Below are positions 61,299 to 64,000 of a stretch of DNA of 64,000 nucleotides, piece by piece; the first letter of the stretch is position 1; each line of letters opens with the position of its first letter. The position numbers were made by a program, and so were the translations under genes. The notes beneath the pieces were generated by a model. The model did no database searches. It saw only the letters and a list, made by a program, of their open reading frames with translations, and was not told the origin of the DNA. This DNA comes from Odiellus spinosus (lineage: Eukaryota; Arthropoda; Arachnida; Opiliones; Phalangiidae), in the NCBI GenBank assembly GCA_963920705.1, contig OY987239.1, forward strand, positions 9,019,504 to 9,083,503, read 5' to 3'.

Positions 61299-61594
61299 TT
61301 AAAATCGTAATTCAAATTAAATTTATAATTTAAATCAAGCACTCTTTTTTCTATTTTAGTCTATATTTAGAAAATTGCTAGCCAAGTTCAGTACGAGTGT
61401 AATTAGCAGCAGTTATGCGCGTCACTGGTTTCTTTAAGTTCCAATTAACAAATGCCTTGAATAAGATCATCCTAATTAAAATATAAATTAATAATTTTTA
61501 ATTACTATTGTAATTGAAAAAAATATTAATTCTTAGTAATATAGAATGTACTTCATTCGTGAAAGGGGAACTTAGAGCTGAAAATGGAATAGAT

Positions 61595-62026
61595 TACCCG
61601 AAGATAAGCGTCTTGGCGCTTTATCTACGAACAAATTACTCGTTTTCAAACGTGTAACGATGGATAAGAAAATTCACCTTTCCAGCCAGAATTAGTCTAA
61701 AATATAAGAAAAATATTCAAATTGACTTTTAATTCGAAGAATATAAATAAAACGACGAAACTAAGATTTTAAATCATCTTATTATTCGTTATTTTTCACG
61801 AAAATAAATTTTGAATGTTTTTTATCCGAACGTATAAAGCATCGGATAATATTCTAAGATAAGTTGCCATTTTTGGATAAAAACGGATATGGGTTACGTT
61901 TTTTTACTTTATCTTGGAATAAATTAACTCGAATGAAAAATAGTCTATGTTTTAATCAAACGGATAATATACATCAGAATTTAGTAGTTTTATCCAATTA
62001 ATAAAAATTATACGAATTCCGAGCTC
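61595..62026 (+). mobile_element. TA-type foldback, left-truncated, diverged copy
   Basis: Runs to ACGAATTCCGAGCTC then TA. It is more diverged from units 1 and 2 than the preceding DNA, marking the change of ancestry near 61.44 kb. Confidence 0.75.
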
Positions 62027-62177
62027 TATTGATGCCTTAAACCTTGTTCGTTTAAATTAATTTAAACAACAAAAACGTGGCTAAAAATTGTAAGAAAAAT
62101 CTAGAATACTTTTAATGGCACATATGGTAATTCGTAAAATAAATTCAAAAGCCCCAGATTTTCCATTCATATTCATA

Positions 62178-62718
62178 AAGCTCGGAATTCGTATAATTTT
62201 TATTAATTGTTTAAAATCTAAATTCTGACGTATATTATTTGTTCGATTAAAATTAGACTATTTTTCATTCGAGTTAACTTATTCGAAGATAAACTGTAAA
62301 AAAACGTAATCCATATCCGTTTTTATCCAAAAATGGCCTTATCTTAGAGTATTATCCGCGTTATACGTTCGGATAAAAAACATTCAAAATTTATTTTCGT
62401 GAAAAATAACGAATAAAAAGATGATTTAAAATCTTAGTTTCGTCGTTTTATTTATATTCTTCGAATTAAAAGTCAATTTGAAATATTTTTCTAATATTTT
62501 AGACTAATTCTGGAAACGCGAATGTTTCTTATCCATCGTTATACGTTTGAATACGAGTAATTTGTTCGTAGATAAAGCGCGAAACTCTTATCTTCGTGTA
62601 AACCTTTTAACAATTATACGAATGTAGAAATTTCATTGTTTTAGTTACAAATAATTTATCTGAAAATATCTCAAAATATTCGAATAACAGAAAATAATGG
62701 ATATCCGATTCCGAGCTC
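62178..62718 (-). mobile_element. TA-type foldback, near full length, inverted
   Basis: About 541 bp from AGCTCGGAATTCG to ATTCCGAGCTC. In units 1 and 2 the equivalent element (34618-34988) lacks one side, so this is the more complete version. Confidence 0.78.
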
Positions 62719-63024
62719 AACTTACCTCAATCAGGGACTAGGACTATGATTTTAGGCACCCTTTAGCCGTCGTCTCATCTTCACTTGCTGTAAGTATTAA
62801 AGTGAAGCCAGTTTGAGTATCCGTTATTATTCCCACGGCTCGATAATCCGTAATTAGCTGCCTTTCTATGCCTAGTAGGCGTTGCGGGTAATTATGATAA
62901 TTACTTTGTTTGCGTCATTGACCGTGAGCCAAGCCATATTTATAGATAGATTAAACATTTGTTTTAAAAACCCAATATTCTGAGGCTAATGCGGCTATAA
63001 TATAGTCGAGTGTATTCGTGCAAT
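62719..63024. other. Diverged relative of 34989-35310
   Basis: Non-coding sequence alignable with the distal part of units 1 and 2. No gene. Confidence 0.5.
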
Positions 63025-63316
63025 CAAGAAGGATCAGATAAGGAGTGGAAAAGTGGGGCTGCGTTGAGTTAGAGAGAGAAGAGCCAACCTCCCACTCGGG
63101 TGGAAAGGGGGGATAGGAAATTCTCGAGGTAAACTGTTGTCACGTGGTCGCTAGCTAGCGCGTCTCATAAAGGATTCGTTTTACCCACGTGACAACAATT
63201 TACCACGAAGCATCTCTACCCCCGTCTGTCCCCCGTTCTCCCAGAGTGGGAGTTTAGGCCGACGCAGTAGGAGCCGCGCCGTTCCCACCTTTCCTCTCCT
63301 TATCTGATCCTTCTTG
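63025..63316. mobile_element. F4 MITE
   Basis: 292 bp with ends CAAGAAGGATCAGATAAGGA and complement, GC-richer than its surroundings. It has perfect 7-bp duplications GTGCAAT (63018-63024, 63317-63323). The empty site is present at 35300-35320 and 48512-48532 (CGTGCAATCAAGAATATGG). Confidence 0.94.
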
Positions 63317-63524
63317 GTGCAATCAATTGATTAATGACTAGAATATAGAAGAGCTATACCTTTGTACGCGCGCTAGTTACAATATTTATATTAGAAAACC
63401 AATTAAAAACATTTAAAATTAAATTTTTTTTATTCATTACTTTCGTCAATTGGTAACTCGGAACCCATTGATTTAGGATAAGAGGTGTAGCTATTTATGT
63501 AATTGAGTTAAACAAGGCCTTTAA

Positions 63525-63957
63525 AGGGAGAATGCAACCTAATTACAAGTGATTTTTTATCGATTCCTTATCGTTTAAATAGGCCTAATCCATCGATAAA
63601 AAGTTTACAATACAAATATTAAACTAGAAATAAATTTAAAACTTACCCTGAAAATAGGCTTAGCGGGATTCATGGAGATCCTGAATCGCGTCCGTGTCAG
63701 GTCTAGCGACCAATGAGCAAAGGCCCGTCGTTCACGCGAGATCTCCGCGAGACTTACGTCGCGCGCGATTGGTCGCTAGACCTGACACGCGAGGAAAACA
63801 GGACCTCCATGAATCCCACTAAGCCTATTTTCAGGGTAAGTTTTAAATTTATTTCTAGTTTAATATTTGTTTGTAAATATTTTCAGTAGTGGATTAAGCC
63901 TATTTAAACAATAAGGAATCGATAAAAAATCACTTGTTGTTAGGTTGCATTCTCCCT
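63525..63957. mobile_element. TTAA-type foldback element at window end
   Basis: Full-length relative of 28134-28569 with its central loop in the opposite orientation. Preceded by TTAA (63521-63524). The right end is followed by a second, partial right end (63976-63993) and another TTAA, as if the terminus had been duplicated. Confidence 0.85.
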
Positions 63958-64000
63958 TAAAAATGCAGTTTCTTGTTAGGTTGCATTCTCCCTTTAAAAT

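Larger units (their letters stand above)
50616..61436 (-). repeat. Tandem segmental unit 3, near-identical part
   Basis: Follows units 1 and 2 closely until about 61436, apart from the patch at 51385-51960 and a longer C-rich array. Beyond 61436 it continues only as a diverged relative. Confidence 0.9.

Overview
The window reads as gene-poor, AT-rich, repeat-laden nuclear DNA of an arthropod. The evidence is multi-exon genes with GT-AG introns, two ionotropic-receptor (IR) type glutamate-receptor-like loci, an anion-type Cys-loop receptor, a short run of the arthropod telomere motif (AACCT, i.e. TTAGG), and many MITEs and minisatellites. There is nothing prokaryotic. IR genes with nine introns argue against a typical insect divergent IR and suggest a chelicerate, crustacean or other non-insect arthropod; this is inference only.

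Layout. (1) 68-8655, plus strand: an IR gene that I could rebuild from ten phase-compatible exons (569 codons), with MITEs in introns 1, 2 and 4 and a different minisatellite in each of introns 7, 8 and 9. One donor site (position 3203) is AT instead of GT. (2) 8656-10909: convergent intergenic DNA. (3) 10910 to about 17,400 (perhaps 20,456), minus strand: a Cys-loop ligand-gated channel with the Cys loop, TM1-TM3 and TM4 all visible on separate exons. Its introns hold MITEs, foldback elements and minisatellites. (4) 17.4-21.7 kb: repeats, MITEs and no convincing gene. (5) 21741-61.4 kb, minus strand: three tandem copies of a second IR gene on about 13.2-kb units (units start at 24218, 37404 and 50616; the third loses near-identity after about 61,436). 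Each unit also carries a 2.5-3.6 kb C-rich 23-bp array, F1 MITEs, foldback elements and a broken exon derived from the Cys-loop gene. (6) 61.4-64 kb: an older, diverged version of the unit's distal part, with a fresh MITE insertion and another foldback element.

The plus and minus IR genes share exon boundaries and phases (for example an 80-bp exon starting ACATAT in both), so they are old paralogues. In all three minus copies an exon is interrupted by a TTAA-flanked foldback element. Copy 1 also has a GT-to-GA donor change. The array is therefore probably wholly or partly pseudogenised.

Most long open frames in the window are artefacts of tandem repeats whose period is a multiple of three (15, 21 or 33 bp) or which lack stops (23-bp array). 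No rRNA, tRNA or CRISPR was seen.
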